Source: JANXLS01 sp038227045
GTDB lineage: Bacteria > Planctomycetota > SZUA-567 > H5-PLA8
Length of the DNA: 64,000 bases
Direction: 5' to 3'
Assembly: GCA_038227045.1 (NCBI GenBank)
Contig: JBBRQD010000002.1
Location: 62,001-126,000 of the forward strand
Made by a program: the position numbers and the translations under genes. Below, piece after piece: positions 45,912-54,024 of this stretch. Under the pieces are notes generated by a model. The model was not told where the DNA came from. It did no database searches and saw only the letters and a list, made by a program, of their open reading frames with translations. Numbering within the stretch: position 1 is the stretch's first letter; every line of letters begins with the position of its first letter.

Positions 45912-45974
45912 AGAGCCGCGCACGCAAGTAAACGGCTTTATCTTGCCGGGCCGCTTACTTACGTGCGCGGCTCT
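45912..45974 (+). repeat. Long inverted repeat R3 (possible terminator)
   Basis: Arms at 45912-45936 and 45950-45974 match at 23 of 25 positions (AGAGCCGCGCACG and its complement, then AAGTAA-xCGGC), with a 13-nt loop, followed by TTTT. It could end transcription after the DUF3299 gene, though the stem is far longer than a standard terminator and looks like a member of a dispersed palindromic repeat family. Confidence 0.75.
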
Positions 45975-46021
45975 TTTCATTCGATGTGACTTGCCTTCGT
46001 ATTGAATGTGTTAAGCGGTTA

Positions 46022-49000
46022 ATGTCGAAGCGAATTCCATTCATTTTGGCTGTAGCGCTGACCCTTTTCTGCCCAGGGCCATGGAGCAGCATCGCTGTGC
46101 GTGCGGTCGAGTCGCTTACGTTGCCGACGGATCTCCCGCCGCTCGACAAACGCGGCGCATGGCGCGAAACGCTTGAAGATCTCAACGTGCTGGGCGTTCC
46201 GCAAAACTGGACGATTCTCGGACCGCTCAACAACGAAACCGCGAAATCGTTTGAGCGCAAACTTGAGCCGGAGCTGTCCGACGACTGGACGAAGCCGCTC
46301 ACCGACAATCTGGGCCGTTTGTTTCACGTCAGCCAATGGTCCAAACCCAAGGACGACGAGGGGTGTTACGTCGATCTTTTCGACGTCTTCAGCAGCCCGC
46401 CGCCCAGCCCGGTCGCGTGCGCACTCACCATCATCGATTCGACCGTGGAAGGCCCGGCGCTTCTCTGGTTTGAAAACGCCGGGCGCGCAATCGTCTATTT
46501 CAACAATAAGGAAATTCTAAACGTTACCAGCAAGCTCGCGAAAGTCGATTCGTCTGTCCGCGCGCTTTATCCCCTTCCCATCGATCTCCGGCGCGGCCGC
46601 AATTATTTAAAAATCAAGATTCTAAAGGAGCACAAACAGGCCATCAAAGGCTGGGGCTTTTTCGTGCGCATTGAACGCGACGATCTTGAATGGCGCAAAC
46701 AATTGCTGGTAAAACTCAAGGAGCTTTATCCCGAAGAGGACGCAGCGCAATCCGGGGCGCAGGAGCGCCTGATGCTGGCGCGCCGCTACGAGAAAGCAGG
46801 CCAGCCGGAACTCGCCGCGCCATTCTATAAGGAGATCTGCGACAAGTATGTCGCATTCGTAGACTCGTGCGAGGACGCACGCGACGCGCTCAAGCGGCTT
46901 GCCGCCGCAAAGCCCGCCGCCGCTCCAGCGAACGCCATTCGCGAGTGGACCGATGCCGAACGCCGTTTCAAAGCGGCGCTTGCAACCGGGCAGACTCTTG
47001 ATGCCGACCGTGCGATGCGCGATTTCATCGCGCAATTTCCGTTCAGCGAGCAAGCCGGATTGGCGCTGTGCAATCGCGGCGGTTTGCGCCTGGATTACGC
47101 GTTCGACGAATCGGCGCGCCCATTTTACGAACGCGCGCTGCGCGAATTTTCAAGCAACGAGACCGTCCGCGCGCTCGGCGTAAAGGGAGTTGAATTTGCG
47201 CGGTTCTACATGCCTGAACGCGCGCAGCTCGAAACCAACCGCCTGGCCGAAGCCGCGCTGTCCGCGATTCATCGGCAGTTGCGCAACGGGAACGCCCACG
47301 ACAACGCGTCCGGCTTGAAAGCGCTCGCCGAATTGGTTGTCACTCAGTCCGGCTCGCTGGTTCACGCGGGCGGGGCCGAATTGTATCCGCGCTGCGCGAG
47401 CGTCAATCTGCTGGCGCGCGAATTCTTGAGCACGCTGAGCACCGAAGAGCGCGATCTGTTCCGCGAGCCCCTCGCGCGCGCGGCGGAAATGAGCTATCGG
47501 CAGGCCGTGGCCGGCGGCAACCCGCTTGAGCTGGAGGACGTCGCGCGCAAATTCCCCGGCGCGGCTGCATCCGCCAAGGCGCTCAATCAGGCCGGCAACA
47601 TGTATCTCGACCGTGGATTGTTCGCGCGCGCGGCACAGGCGTTCCGAGCGCTGCAGCACGATTTCAAGGGCAGCGGGCTGATCGCGGAACCGCTCGCTGC
47701 GGCCAAGGAAATTCGCGCGCTCGAAGGACTCGGCCAAATTCAAGCCGCGCGCGACGCGGCGCAGAAAATGGCGGCGGACCACGGCGCGGCGAAACTCATT
47801 TTTCAGGGCCGCGAAATCACCGTGACAAATTTCACACAGGATTTGATGCGCAAATTTGGAGCGCAAACCGCCGCGCCGACGGATGCTGGCCGCGGCGATT
47901 ACGACACATTCGCCGCCAACGCGCGGCGTCTCGGAGCGGCCGCTGGCCCGGCGCCAGTCCCGGACCGCCTTGAATGGACGCACCCGATTAAGCAGTCTGA
48001 ATCGGCCACGCGCGCCCGGAGCGTCTGGTCGGAAGACCGGAACTATTTTCATTTCGAACCGTTTCCGGTTGTCTCGGCGGCCCGAATTTTCTTCGCGACG
48101 CGCGAGGATGTTCGCGCCGTGGACATCGCAAGCGGAAAAGATATCTGGAACAAAAGCTGGGGAAATGCCGGCTATGTGCTCACGGACAAATTCTCCGGCT
48201 TTCCGCAGACCCTTCCTGTTCTAAAAGACGGCAAATTGTTTGTTCGCGGAATCAGCGGCGAAAAGAACAGCGTGATCCGCTGTTATGATGCCACCACCGG
48301 AAATATCGATTGGGACACCGAAAAAATTCCGTCGCTGAGGAACTTCGTCTGGAGCAGCGAGCCGCTGGCCACGTACAACCTCGTCATCGCCGCGTATTTC
48401 GAACCGCTGGATCACGACACCGTCCGCTGCGGCGCCGCCGCGCTGGACGCGCGCACCGGCGCGCTGGTGTGGAAACGGCCGTTCGGCATTGGGAATTCGG
48501 GGCTGCGCATCGCCGAAAAATACAAAGATTCGCGCTTCACGCAGGTCAACTACCGCGTCACGCTGCAACTCGGCCCGCCTTCCGCTCATGAGGGCACAAT
48601 CTACACATCGACGGGCCTCGGCAGCCTCGCGGCGTTGAACGCCTACACGGGCGATGTGTTCTGGATCTCCGATTACCCGCGGCTGCGAGCGGGCAATCTT
48701 TCGACGGGCAACTCCGGCATCGAAGGTTTCATGCCGCGCATTTTGAAAGTTCTCGCGCGCGGCCCGTCGTCGCCCGTCGTCGGCGACAACGTCGTCGCGC
48801 TCGCGCCGCGCGACGCGACCGGCATCGTCGGATTCGACCGCCGCTCCGGCGAATTGCGCTGGGCGCGGGAACTCATCGACGCCCGCTTCATCGCCGGCGT
48901 GTGCGACGGCAAACTGATCGCCGCCGACGACACGGTGACCGCGCTCGATCTCGACACCGGCAAAATCGCGTGGGAATACTCCGGCGGTGCAGCCGCCGGT

Positions 49001-49234
49001 GCCGGCGCTGCGGGCCAGATAAAACGCCTCGCGGGCCAGCCGGGATATTCGGGCGGAATGTTGTACTTGCCTTATGACGACGGGCTGCATCTCGTGGATG
49101 CGAAATCCGGCGAACTGAAGAACCGCCAGACGTGGGATCCCAAAACCAGCGGCCCGATCGCCAACATCGTGGTGACCGGATCGCATCTCATCGGCGTGAA
49201 CAACAGCGTGCTGGCGTCGATCCACGCGAAGTAG
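46022..49234 (+). CDS. Secreted protein with TPR-like helices and PQQ-type propeller
   Basis: About 1070 aa. The ATG at 46022 gives a signal peptide (MSKRIPFILAVALTLFCPGP); an in-frame GTG at 45986 would only add a short cytoplasmic-type leader. Residues about 30-220 are beta-rich (PENWTILGPLNNET-like start), then helical TPR-like repeats (YEKAGQPELAAPFYKEICD, AFDESARPFYERALREF) to about 630, and a PQQ-like propeller in the last 400 residues (IFFATREDVRAVDIASGKDI, ALDARTGALVWKRPFG). It resembles PQQ-propeller/TPR proteins common in planctomycetes whose function is unknown. The upstream hairpin and 133-nt gap suggest it starts its own transcript. Confidence 0.8.
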   Translation: MSKRIPFILAVALTLFCPGPWSSIAVRAVESLTLPTDLPPLDKRGAWRETLEDLNVLGVPQNWTILGPLNNETAKSFERKLEPELSDDWTKPLTDNLGRLFHVSQWSKPKDDEGCYVDLFDVFSSPPPSPVACALTIIDSTVEGPALLWFENAGRAIVYFNNKEILNVTSKLAKVDSSVRALYPLPIDLRRGRNYLKIKILKEHKQAIKGWGFFVRIERDDLEWRKQLLVKLKELYPEEDAAQSGAQERLMLARRYEKAGQPELAAPFYKEICDKYVAFVDSCEDARDALKRLAAAKPAAAPANAIREWTDAERRFKAALATGQTLDADRAMRDFIAQFPFSEQAGLALCNRGGLRLDYAFDESARPFYERALREFSSNETVRALGVKGVEFARFYMPERAQLETNRLAEAALSAIHRQLRNGNAHDNASGLKALAELVVTQSGSLVHAGGAELYPRCASVNLLAREFLSTLSTEERDLFREPLARAAEMSYRQAVAGGNPLELEDVARKFPGAAASAKALNQAGNMYLDRGLFARAAQAFRALQHDFKGSGLIAEPLAAAKEIRALEGLGQIQAARDAAQKMAADHGAAKLIFQGREITVTNFTQDLMRKFGAQTAAPTDAGRGDYDTFAANARRLGAAAGPAPVPDRLEWTHPIKQSESATRARSVWSEDRNYFHFEPFPVVSAARIFFATREDVRAVDIASGKDIWNKSWGNAGYVLTDKFSGFPQTLPVLKDGKLFVRGISGEKNSVIRCYDATTGNIDWDTEKIPSLRNFVWSSEPLATYNLVIAAYFEPLDHDTVRCGAAALDARTGALVWKRPFGIGNSGLRIAEKYKDSRFTQVNYRVTLQLGPPSAHEGTIYTSTGLGSLAALNAYTGDVFWISDYPRLRAGNLSTGNSGIEGFMPRILKVLARGPSSPVVGDNVVALAPRDATGIVGFDRRSGELRWARELIDARFIAGVCDGKLIAADDTVTALDLDTGKIAWEYSGGAAAGAGAAGQIKRLAGQPGYSGGMLYLPYDDGLHLVDAKSGELKNRQTWDPKTSGPIANIVVTGSHLIGVNNSVLASIHAK

Positions 49235-49251
49235 CGCAAACTCACGTAGTG

Positions 49252-49274
49252 TAGGACGGACTGCCAGTCCGTCC
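49252..49274 (+). repeat. Palindromic repeat R2, copy 1
   Basis: Holds GGACGGACT-GCC-AGTCCGTCC, a perfect 9-bp stem with a 3-nt loop, preceded by TA. It lies just downstream of the 1070-aa gene; copy 2 is inverted at 49305-49327. Confidence 0.8.
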
Positions 49275-49304
49275 AAATTAAATGACAACTCTCGAATTGA
49301 AACT

Positions 49305-49327
49305 GGACGGACTGCCAGCCCGTCCTA
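49305..49327 (-). repeat. Palindromic repeat R2, copy 2
   Basis: An inverted, slightly diverged copy of R2 (GGACGGACTGCCAGCCCGTCC on the + strand has one arm mismatch). With copy 1 it brackets a 30-nt segment upstream of the glycosyltransferase gene. Confidence 0.8.
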
Positions 49328-49342
49328 CTATTTTAACTCTCC

Positions 49343-50257
49343 ATGCGCATTTCCATTGTTGTGCCCACCTTCAATGCCGGTCCTCAGATCACGGCACTGC
49401 TGGACGCGATGCGCGCTCAAAAGCCCGCGCCGCCCGGCGAAATCGTGGCCATCGATTCCGGTTCGTCCGACGACACGCGGCAGCGCGTGCTCGATGGCGG
49501 CGGACGCTTCATTGAATTGATGCAGCCCTTCAATCACGGCCTATCGCGCGACGCCGGGATTGCAGCGGCGAGCGGCGAACTGGTTTTCGTCACGGTTCAA
49601 GACGCCGTGCCGGCAGCGGAAGATTGCCTCGCGCGTTTCGCGCGGCACTTTGACGATCCGAAAGTCGCCGGAGTCAGTTCGCGCCAGATTCCGCCGCCGA
49701 ACGGACCCGCTGAATTGAAGATCAAAGCCGAACTGGATATGCGCGCCAATGAACCTGTCACGCAAATCAAACTTTCAGATCACCCCGATTACGCGACGTA
49801 TTCGCCCGAAGAACGCGTGGAGCTGTATCGCTTCGACAATGTCGGCGCGATGCTGCGCCGTTCGGCATGGGAAACGATTCCGTTCGGAGCGTGCGACTAT
49901 GCGGAGGATTTGCTCTGGGCTAAACGAGCGCTCGAAGCCGGCCACACACTGGTGCGCGATTTCACCGCGCCAATCGTTCACGCCCACCGGCGCAGTTTCA
50001 GCTACGAATTTCGCCGGGGGCTTCTGGACGCGCGCGTGATGGACGAATTGTTTAGTTATCGATACCGATTCTTCAAAAAATTGAATCGAGTGGCCATGCT
50101 TGCAAAACCCGGCGGCTCAAACGGGGCGCGGATGATGGCGCTCAAGACGTACTCGGCACATGCGCTAGCGCGGACGATTTATGGCTCGTATCGAATGGTT
50201 CTGAAGCCGATGGGATTGGGAGGACAGATGATGGATTCGTGGACAAAGGGGATTTAG
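49343..50257 (+). CDS. Family 2 glycosyltransferase (rhamnosyltransferase-like)
   Basis: 304 aa. The GT-A fold begins at once (ISIVVPTFNAGPQITALLDA) with the nucleotide-sugar motif AIDSGSSDDT. The metal-binding position reads TVQDAVP, as in rhamnosyltransferase-type GT2 enzymes that use TQDA rather than DxD, and a later acidic GACDYAEDLLWAKRA block supplies the probable catalytic base. No membrane helix, so cytoplasmic. It likely adds a sugar to a surface polysaccharide or lipid carrier, but the donor cannot be read from sequence. It converges with the FGE-like gene across 10 nt. Confidence 0.88.
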   Translation: MRISIVVPTFNAGPQITALLDAMRAQKPAPPGEIVAIDSGSSDDTRQRVLDGGGRFIELMQPFNHGLSRDAGIAAASGELVFVTVQDAVPAAEDCLARFARHFDDPKVAGVSSRQIPPPNGPAELKIKAELDMRANEPVTQIKLSDHPDYATYSPEERVELYRFDNVGAMLRRSAWETIPFGACDYAEDLLWAKRALEAGHTLVRDFTAPIVHAHRRSFSYEFRRGLLDARVMDELFSYRYRFFKKLNRVAMLAKPGGSNGARMMALKTYSAHALARTIYGSYRMVLKPMGLGGQMMDSWTKGI

Positions 50258-50267
50258 GGGCCAGCCG

Positions 50268-51362
50268 TTAGAAGTCCGGGTTCATGACAATCCGGAATCC
50301 GTAGAGGATGTATCGGGTTTCGGGAATGAAGTAGTTCCGGAGCGCTGAGCGGCATTCCCTCGGGTGGTCGTTCCAGGAACTACCGTGCAACGCACGCACC
50401 GTGCCAGTCGCCGGTCCTTGCGGATCGCGTGTGAGCGAACCTCTATCGTCGTCGCTGCTATACCAGTCCTGACACCATTGACACACGTTGCCATGCATAT
50501 CGTAAAGCCCGAACGCATTTGCTTTCTTCTCACCGACCGGATGCGTTTGGCCTCCACTATTTGCCGAATACCACGCCACAGCATCTAAATCGCTCTCAAG
50601 ATTACCCGAATAATAGTGCGTCTGAGTACCTGCACGGCATGCATACTCCCATTGCGCTTCTGTCGGCAATCGTACTTCCATTCCTTTAGGTATTTTTGCC
50701 GACGAGCCCGTGTTGAGCTTATTGCAGAACTCCGTTGCATCGTTCCATGAGACGGTTTCAACCGGTAATTTTGCACCTTTGACGTAGCTGGGTTTTTTTC
50801 CTATCACCGCTTCATACTGAGCCTGTGTCACCGTGTACTTACCCATGTAGAAGGGCTGCGTCAACGTCACCGAATGGGTGCGCTTCTCATTCCAAGACAG
50901 GCTATCGTAATTTCTTATTTCATGCTCATACTTGAGTTGTTGTCCCTTAACCCAATATCCCCGCGCGATCCCGCCAACGAAAATCCCTATTGCACCAGAG
51001 AGCAGCAATAGCCACCCCAGCGAAAAGATGCGCTTTCGCACTTTTAGATAATTTCGCCGCAATACAATAAATAAAATCACCGTCAAAATGCCGCCAATCG
51101 CGATCATTGCAATGGCCTCTTCGATCGTGGTGGTCGGCTTCGCCGGTTCGGGCGTACCCATGATGAATTGCCCTGCCGGAATCAGCACAAGATCGAGCGT
51201 AACGCCATTGCCGAGATCGAGGGATTTTGTTGGAGGGAGATTGACTTTCTTCGCGTACACTTCAACCGTCTCATGGCCGTCCCACAACGGCCATTCGCGT
51301 GCGGACGCGGCTCCTAAAGGAGTAAGCCAGAGCGCCAATTGAAATAGGAAGAACGTTCGCAT
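50268..51362 (-). CDS. FGE/SUMF1-like domain protein with two membrane helices inserted in the domain
   Basis: 364 aa from the ATG at 51362, giving a signal peptide (MRTFFLFQLALWLTPLGAASA). The FGE/SUMF1 fold starts at VLIPAGQFIMGTP (59-71) but is interrupted by about 90 residues containing two helices (83-101 and 112-133) joined by a very basic loop (RRNYLKVRKR). The fold resumes at HSVTLTQPFYMGKYTVTQAQ and continues through VRLPTEAQWEYACRAG, NVCQWCQDWYS and CRSALRNYF to GFRIVM. By the positive-inside rule the basic loop is cytoplasmic and both domain halves are outside. The closely spaced cysteine pair of true formylglycine-generating enzymes is missing from the C-terminal strand, so a sulfatase-activating role is unlikely; these domains often act in binding instead. 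Confidence 0.86.
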   Translation of the reverse strand: MRTFFLFQLALWLTPLGAASAREWPLWDGHETVEVYAKKVNLPPTKSLDLGNGVTLDLVLIPAGQFIMGTPEPAKPTTTIEEAIAMIAIGGILTVILFIVLRRNYLKVRKRIFSLGWLLLLSGAIGIFVGGIARGYWVKGQQLKYEHEIRNYDSLSWNEKRTHSVTLTQPFYMGKYTVTQAQYEAVIGKKPSYVKGAKLPVETVSWNDATEFCNKLNTGSSAKIPKGMEVRLPTEAQWEYACRAGTQTHYYSGNLESDLDAVAWYSANSGGQTHPVGEKKANAFGLYDMHGNVCQWCQDWYSSDDDRGSLTRDPQGPATGTVRALHGSSWNDHPRECRSALRNYFIPETRYILYGFRIVMNPDF

Positions 51363-51443
51363 TGATAACTCATGGTTGGGTTTGCGACGGTATCGGTGCC
51401 CACAGATTAAACGCATTCGCACGCTTCGCCCGCATTTTTTCAT

Positions 51444-51471
51444 TTGCATTTCCGCAATTACCGTTTAGATT
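51444..51471 (+). promoter_or_regulatory. Candidate promoter of the DAHP synthase leader
   Basis: TTGCAT (51444-51449) and TAGATT (51466-51471) with 16-nt spacing resemble a sigma-70-type promoter. The predicted start of transcription falls close to the leader-peptide ATG at 51479, which has no Shine-Dalgarno, so the leader may be translated from a leaderless mRNA. Confidence 0.45.
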
Positions 51472-51478
51472 AGTACGT

Positions 51479-51550
51479 ATGAGTACTATTTCGGTCGGCA
51501 ACTACTTCTTCGGCACCTTTACTTCTCCCTGGCGAACGTCAGGGTTTTAG
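51479..51550 (+). CDS. Aromatic amino-acid leader peptide for DAHP synthase attenuator
   Basis: A 23-codon reading frame with sequence MSTISVGNYFFGTFTSPW followed by RTSGF. Its four Phe, one Tyr and one Trp codons are far more than expected by chance, and the Phe14 (51518) and Trp18 (51530) codons border the first arm of a downstream hairpin. Its stop codon lies inside the antiterminator. It is a standard layout for a ribosome-stalling leader peptide that senses charged aromatic tRNA, as in phe and trp operon attenuators. It is shorter than gene-finders usually report. Confidence 0.75.
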   Translation: MSTISVGNYFFGTFTSPWRTSGF

Positions 51551-51608
51551 GGTGGCTGCGTAAACGAAGAATTTAATCCAACGTTTAATGTGCCCCTTGA
51601 AACCCTGA
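51527..51608 (+). promoter_or_regulatory. Attenuator arms: pause hairpin and antiterminator of DAHP synthase
   Basis: Region 1:2 forms CCCUGGC-GAAC-GUCAGGG (51527-51544), a 7-bp hairpin with one G-U pair. Region 2 can instead pair with region 3: 51539-51552 with 51595-51608, a continuous 14-bp helix with two G-U wobbles, centred on UCAGGGUUU against AAACCCUGA. The antiterminator consumes five of six bases of the terminator's left arm, so the two structures exclude each other. This is the classic four-region design. Confidence 0.75.
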
Positions 51609-51627
51609 GTCTGCTCAGGTTTTTTTT
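51604..51627 (+). terminator. Rho-independent terminator of the DAHP synthase attenuator
   Basis: CCTGAG (51604-51609), loop TCTG, CTCAGG (51614-51619), then eight T residues. It lies 33 nt before the DAHP synthase start, so termination here would switch the gene off. Confidence 0.85.
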
Positions 51628-51660
51628 GTTTTCGGGGGCATTTGGGAAGGAACCATCTCG

Positions 51661-52722
51661 ATGCCAGATAAAATTGAAAATTCGAACGTACTGGAGGCAA
51701 CGCCGTTGATTGCGCCGCGACAGCTCAAAGCCAGCCTGCCCATCAGCGACAATGTCACCCGCGTCGTGTTGAACACGCGCCAGGCGATCCGCGACATCAT
51801 TCACGGACGCGACACGCAGCGCCTGCTGATGGTCGTCGGGCCGTGCTCCATTCACGACATCGAAGCCGGGTACGATTACGCTCAGAAACTCGCGGCCGTC
51901 GCAAAGGCCGTTGAGAACGAATTGGTGATCGTGATGCGCACCTATTTCGAAAAACCGCGCACGACGGTCGGCTGGAAGGGCTTGATCAACGATCCGCATC
52001 TCGACGGCCGGTGCGACATTGAAACGGGACTGGGCATCGCGCGCACACTGATGCTGCGCATCAACGAACTTGGCCTGCCCTGCGCCAGCGAATTGCTCGA
52101 TCCCGTCACGCCGCAATACACCGCCGATCTGATCAGTTGGGCGGCGATCGGCGCGCGCACAACGGAGAGCCAGACGCACCGCGAAATGGCCAGCGGCCTT
52201 TCCATGCCCGTGGGCTTCAAGAACGGCACCGACGGCGGCCTTGACGTCGCGCTGAACGCGATGATCTCCGCAAGCCATCCGCACAGTTTTCTGGGCATAA
52301 ATCCCGACGGCATCACGTCGGTGATCAAGACCGCCGGCAACCCGGATCGGCATATCGTTCTTCGCGGCGGTGGCGGCAAGACCAATTACAGCCCGGAGGA
52401 CATCGCGCGCGCGGCGGACAAAGTGCTGGCGATGGGCATCAAGCGCCCGGTGATGGTCGACTGTTCTCATGGGAATACGAACAAGGATTACACGCTCCAA
52501 GCCACCGTCTGCCGCGAAGTGGTCAAGCAGGTGAAGGCCGGCCAGAAAGCCGTCATGGGCGTGATGATGGAAAGCAATCTCAAGCCCGGCAAACAGAGTT
52601 GGAAGGAAGACGGATCGCTGAAGCTCGAATATGGCATTTCAATCACCGACGCCTGCATCGGTTGGGAGGAGACGAAGAGTTTGCTGCTCGACGCGGCGGA
52701 TGCGGTGAGAATCGCGCGGTGA
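51661..52722 (+). CDS. aroG: 3-deoxy-7-phosphoheptulonate (DAHP) synthase
   Basis: 353 aa, close to the usual length of the AroG/AroF/AroH class. It catalyses the first step of aromatic amino-acid synthesis from phosphoenolpyruvate and erythrose 4-phosphate, in the cytoplasm. Recognisable blocks are LLMVVGPCSIHD, MRTYFEKPRTTVGWKGLIND, GARTTESQTHREMASGLS and GGGGKTNYSPEDI, with the metal-site sequence VDCSHGNTNKD. GGAAGG precedes the start at 51661. The upstream attenuator suggests control by Phe, Tyr or Trp supply at transcription in addition to any feedback inhibition. Which isozyme type (AroG, AroF or AroH) cannot be assigned. Confidence 0.95.
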   Translation: MPDKIENSNVLEATPLIAPRQLKASLPISDNVTRVVLNTRQAIRDIIHGRDTQRLLMVVGPCSIHDIEAGYDYAQKLAAVAKAVENELVIVMRTYFEKPRTTVGWKGLINDPHLDGRCDIETGLGIARTLMLRINELGLPCASELLDPVTPQYTADLISWAAIGARTTESQTHREMASGLSMPVGFKNGTDGGLDVALNAMISASHPHSFLGINPDGITSVIKTAGNPDRHIVLRGGGGKTNYSPEDIARAADKVLAMGIKRPVMVDCSHGNTNKDYTLQATVCREVVKQVKAGQKAVMGVMMESNLKPGKQSWKEDGSLKLEYGISITDACIGWEETKSLLLDAADAVRIAR

Positions 52723-53029
52723 CTCTGAGAATGGAAAGTCCGGGCATAATTATCCGAACGCACAAGCCTCAAAAAGGCTCTCAATTTCCACACATCAATC
52801 GCCGTGCGGTTCCGAATCATGATCGTCAATGCGCCCTCGATAGGGCGGTAGTGCGGGGTGGTGTTGTGGCGGTGAGGACGAATTGGCCAATCGCGTCCGA
52901 AACCGCACGACGAATTGTCTTGCTAATATACAACGGATGAATTTTCGACTTTTGACACAGGGGTTTCCAAAAGACTCGAAAAGCACCCAAGGCAACGCAT
53001 CGTCTCAAAATGAAACACTCTCATCTTCT
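52723..53029. other. Intergenic region between DAHP synthase and the HpnG-like gene
   Basis: 307 nt between convergent genes. It contains a small hairpin AGCCT-CAAAA-AGGCT (52765-52779) with no good T-run, so it is a weak terminator candidate. Apart from this I see no supported gene; reading frames here lack a Shine-Dalgarno and any family resemblance. Confidence 0.4.
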
Positions 53030-53785
53030 TTATTCGAAGTGAATATCCCGAATAGCGCGCCAGGCGTCGGTCAGCGCTTTGGCGGCGATGTCTGAACGTT
53101 TTTTAAGTTCCATCAGGCGCTTGATATTGCTCGGATTTTTCAAGACGAAGCGCGTTATTTTTCCCAATCTCACGTTGCCTTGTTCGTTCAGGAACTCTCC
53201 GACTTCGGCGGGCAATTCGTCGCTCACGGCGTCGCTGACGGCGCGCATGAAAATGACGCGCGTGCGTGTGGAATCGACGTTTGAAACGAATGCGTGGGAT
53301 TCCATATCGACGGCTTGAGCGCAAAATTTTTTTCCGAGTTCGCGCTTTTGCGCCGCGGTTGTAACCGCATTCTCCGCGCAAATCATGCGTGCAAGGTAGG
53401 GTTTGATTCCCCGGCAATGGAGCACTTCGCAAACGAATTGTTCGAGGCCCCCACCGGCATTCCGCCGGGTGGTGAATGAATCGATCTCCGAAACAGCGGG
53501 ATGCGGTTCGTGCGTGCCCATGATTTCACTGCCGACGACCACGTCGCCAACTTTCAAATCGTCCGCCAACCCCCCGCAAAATCCCGTCGACACAATCAAC
53601 TCCGGGGGATGCTTGCGCGAGGCCAATTCTTTTGCGGCGCGCGCGGCGGAAACGGGCCCGACGCCCGCGCGAATTAATTCAAAGCGATGGCGAAAATCCG
53701 AGCTCAATCCCGCTTCGACGGCGGCGCATTCTTCTTTGAGCGCGCACACGATAACGGTTTTTGACGCGTCGGTTCGTAGTCTCAT
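53030..53785 (-). CDS. hpnG: Nucleoside phosphorylase-like protein, resembling hopanoid-associated HpnG
   Basis: 251 aa of the PNP/UDP phosphorylase superfamily: TVIVCALKEECAAVEAGL at the start, LIRAGVGPVSAARAAK, VSTGFCGGLADDLKVGDVVV and QAVDMESHAFV, the last holding the Met-Glu-Ser that contacts ribose. HpnG is the family member that releases adenine from adenosylhopane. The call is based on general resemblance and on the nearby HpnA-like gene at 54605; a methylthioadenosine/SAH nucleosidase is the alternative. It diverges from the response regulator gene. Confidence 0.55.
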   Translation of the reverse strand: MRLRTDASKTVIVCALKEECAAVEAGLSSDFRHRFELIRAGVGPVSAARAAKELASRKHPPELIVSTGFCGGLADDLKVGDVVVGSEIMGTHEPHPAVSEIDSFTTRRNAGGGLEQFVCEVLHCRGIKPYLARMICAENAVTTAAQKRELGKKFCAQAVDMESHAFVSNVDSTRTRVIFMRAVSDAVSDELPAEVGEFLNEQGNVRLGKITRFVLKNPSNIKRLMELKKRSDIAAKALTDAWRAIRDIHFE

Positions 53786-54024
53786 GGTCTGATTTTACCC
53801 GAAAAATTGAGTGCGCGCAAATCGCCTTGGACTGCGCGAATATGTTGCTCTAGGCATCCGTTATTTGACGCGATGTTCAAAATTCAACATGGAGGGCAAC
53901 GCCAAATCCTTCCCCACAAATGCCAATAAAAAATATCTTCATAGGAGATTCGCGGCTTTCACGCGCGCTTGATCGTTTTGGCATTCACTTTGTTTAAGTG
54001 ACACCCGTAATACGGGAGACAACG
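53786..54024. promoter_or_regulatory. Divergent region upstream of the response regulator
   Basis: 239 nt. No convincing promoter pair was found. Just before the response-regulator start, CCCGT-AAT-ACGGG (54005-54017) forms a small perfect hairpin whose right arm overlaps the GGGAG Shine-Dalgarno (54014-54018), so it could dampen translation. Confidence 0.4.

Noticed and set aside
50268..51362. True formylglycine-generating enzyme (sulfatase activator)
   Set aside because: The paired active-site cysteines are absent from the C-terminal strand and no sulfatase is nearby.
51362..51550. A longer 62-codon version of the DAHP leader peptide starting at a TTG
   Set aside because: The TTG overlaps the divergent FGE-like start and lies upstream of the likely promoter; the ATG at 51479 fits better. 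The upstream Phe-rich stretch is probably AT-rich promoter DNA.
52765..52779. Hairpin after DAHP synthase as a terminator
   Set aside because: A 5-bp stem without a T-run is too weak to call.
53998..54024. GTG start of the response regulator at 53998
   Set aside because: No Shine-Dalgarno; the ATG at 54025 has GGGAG at good spacing and gives a normal receiver length.
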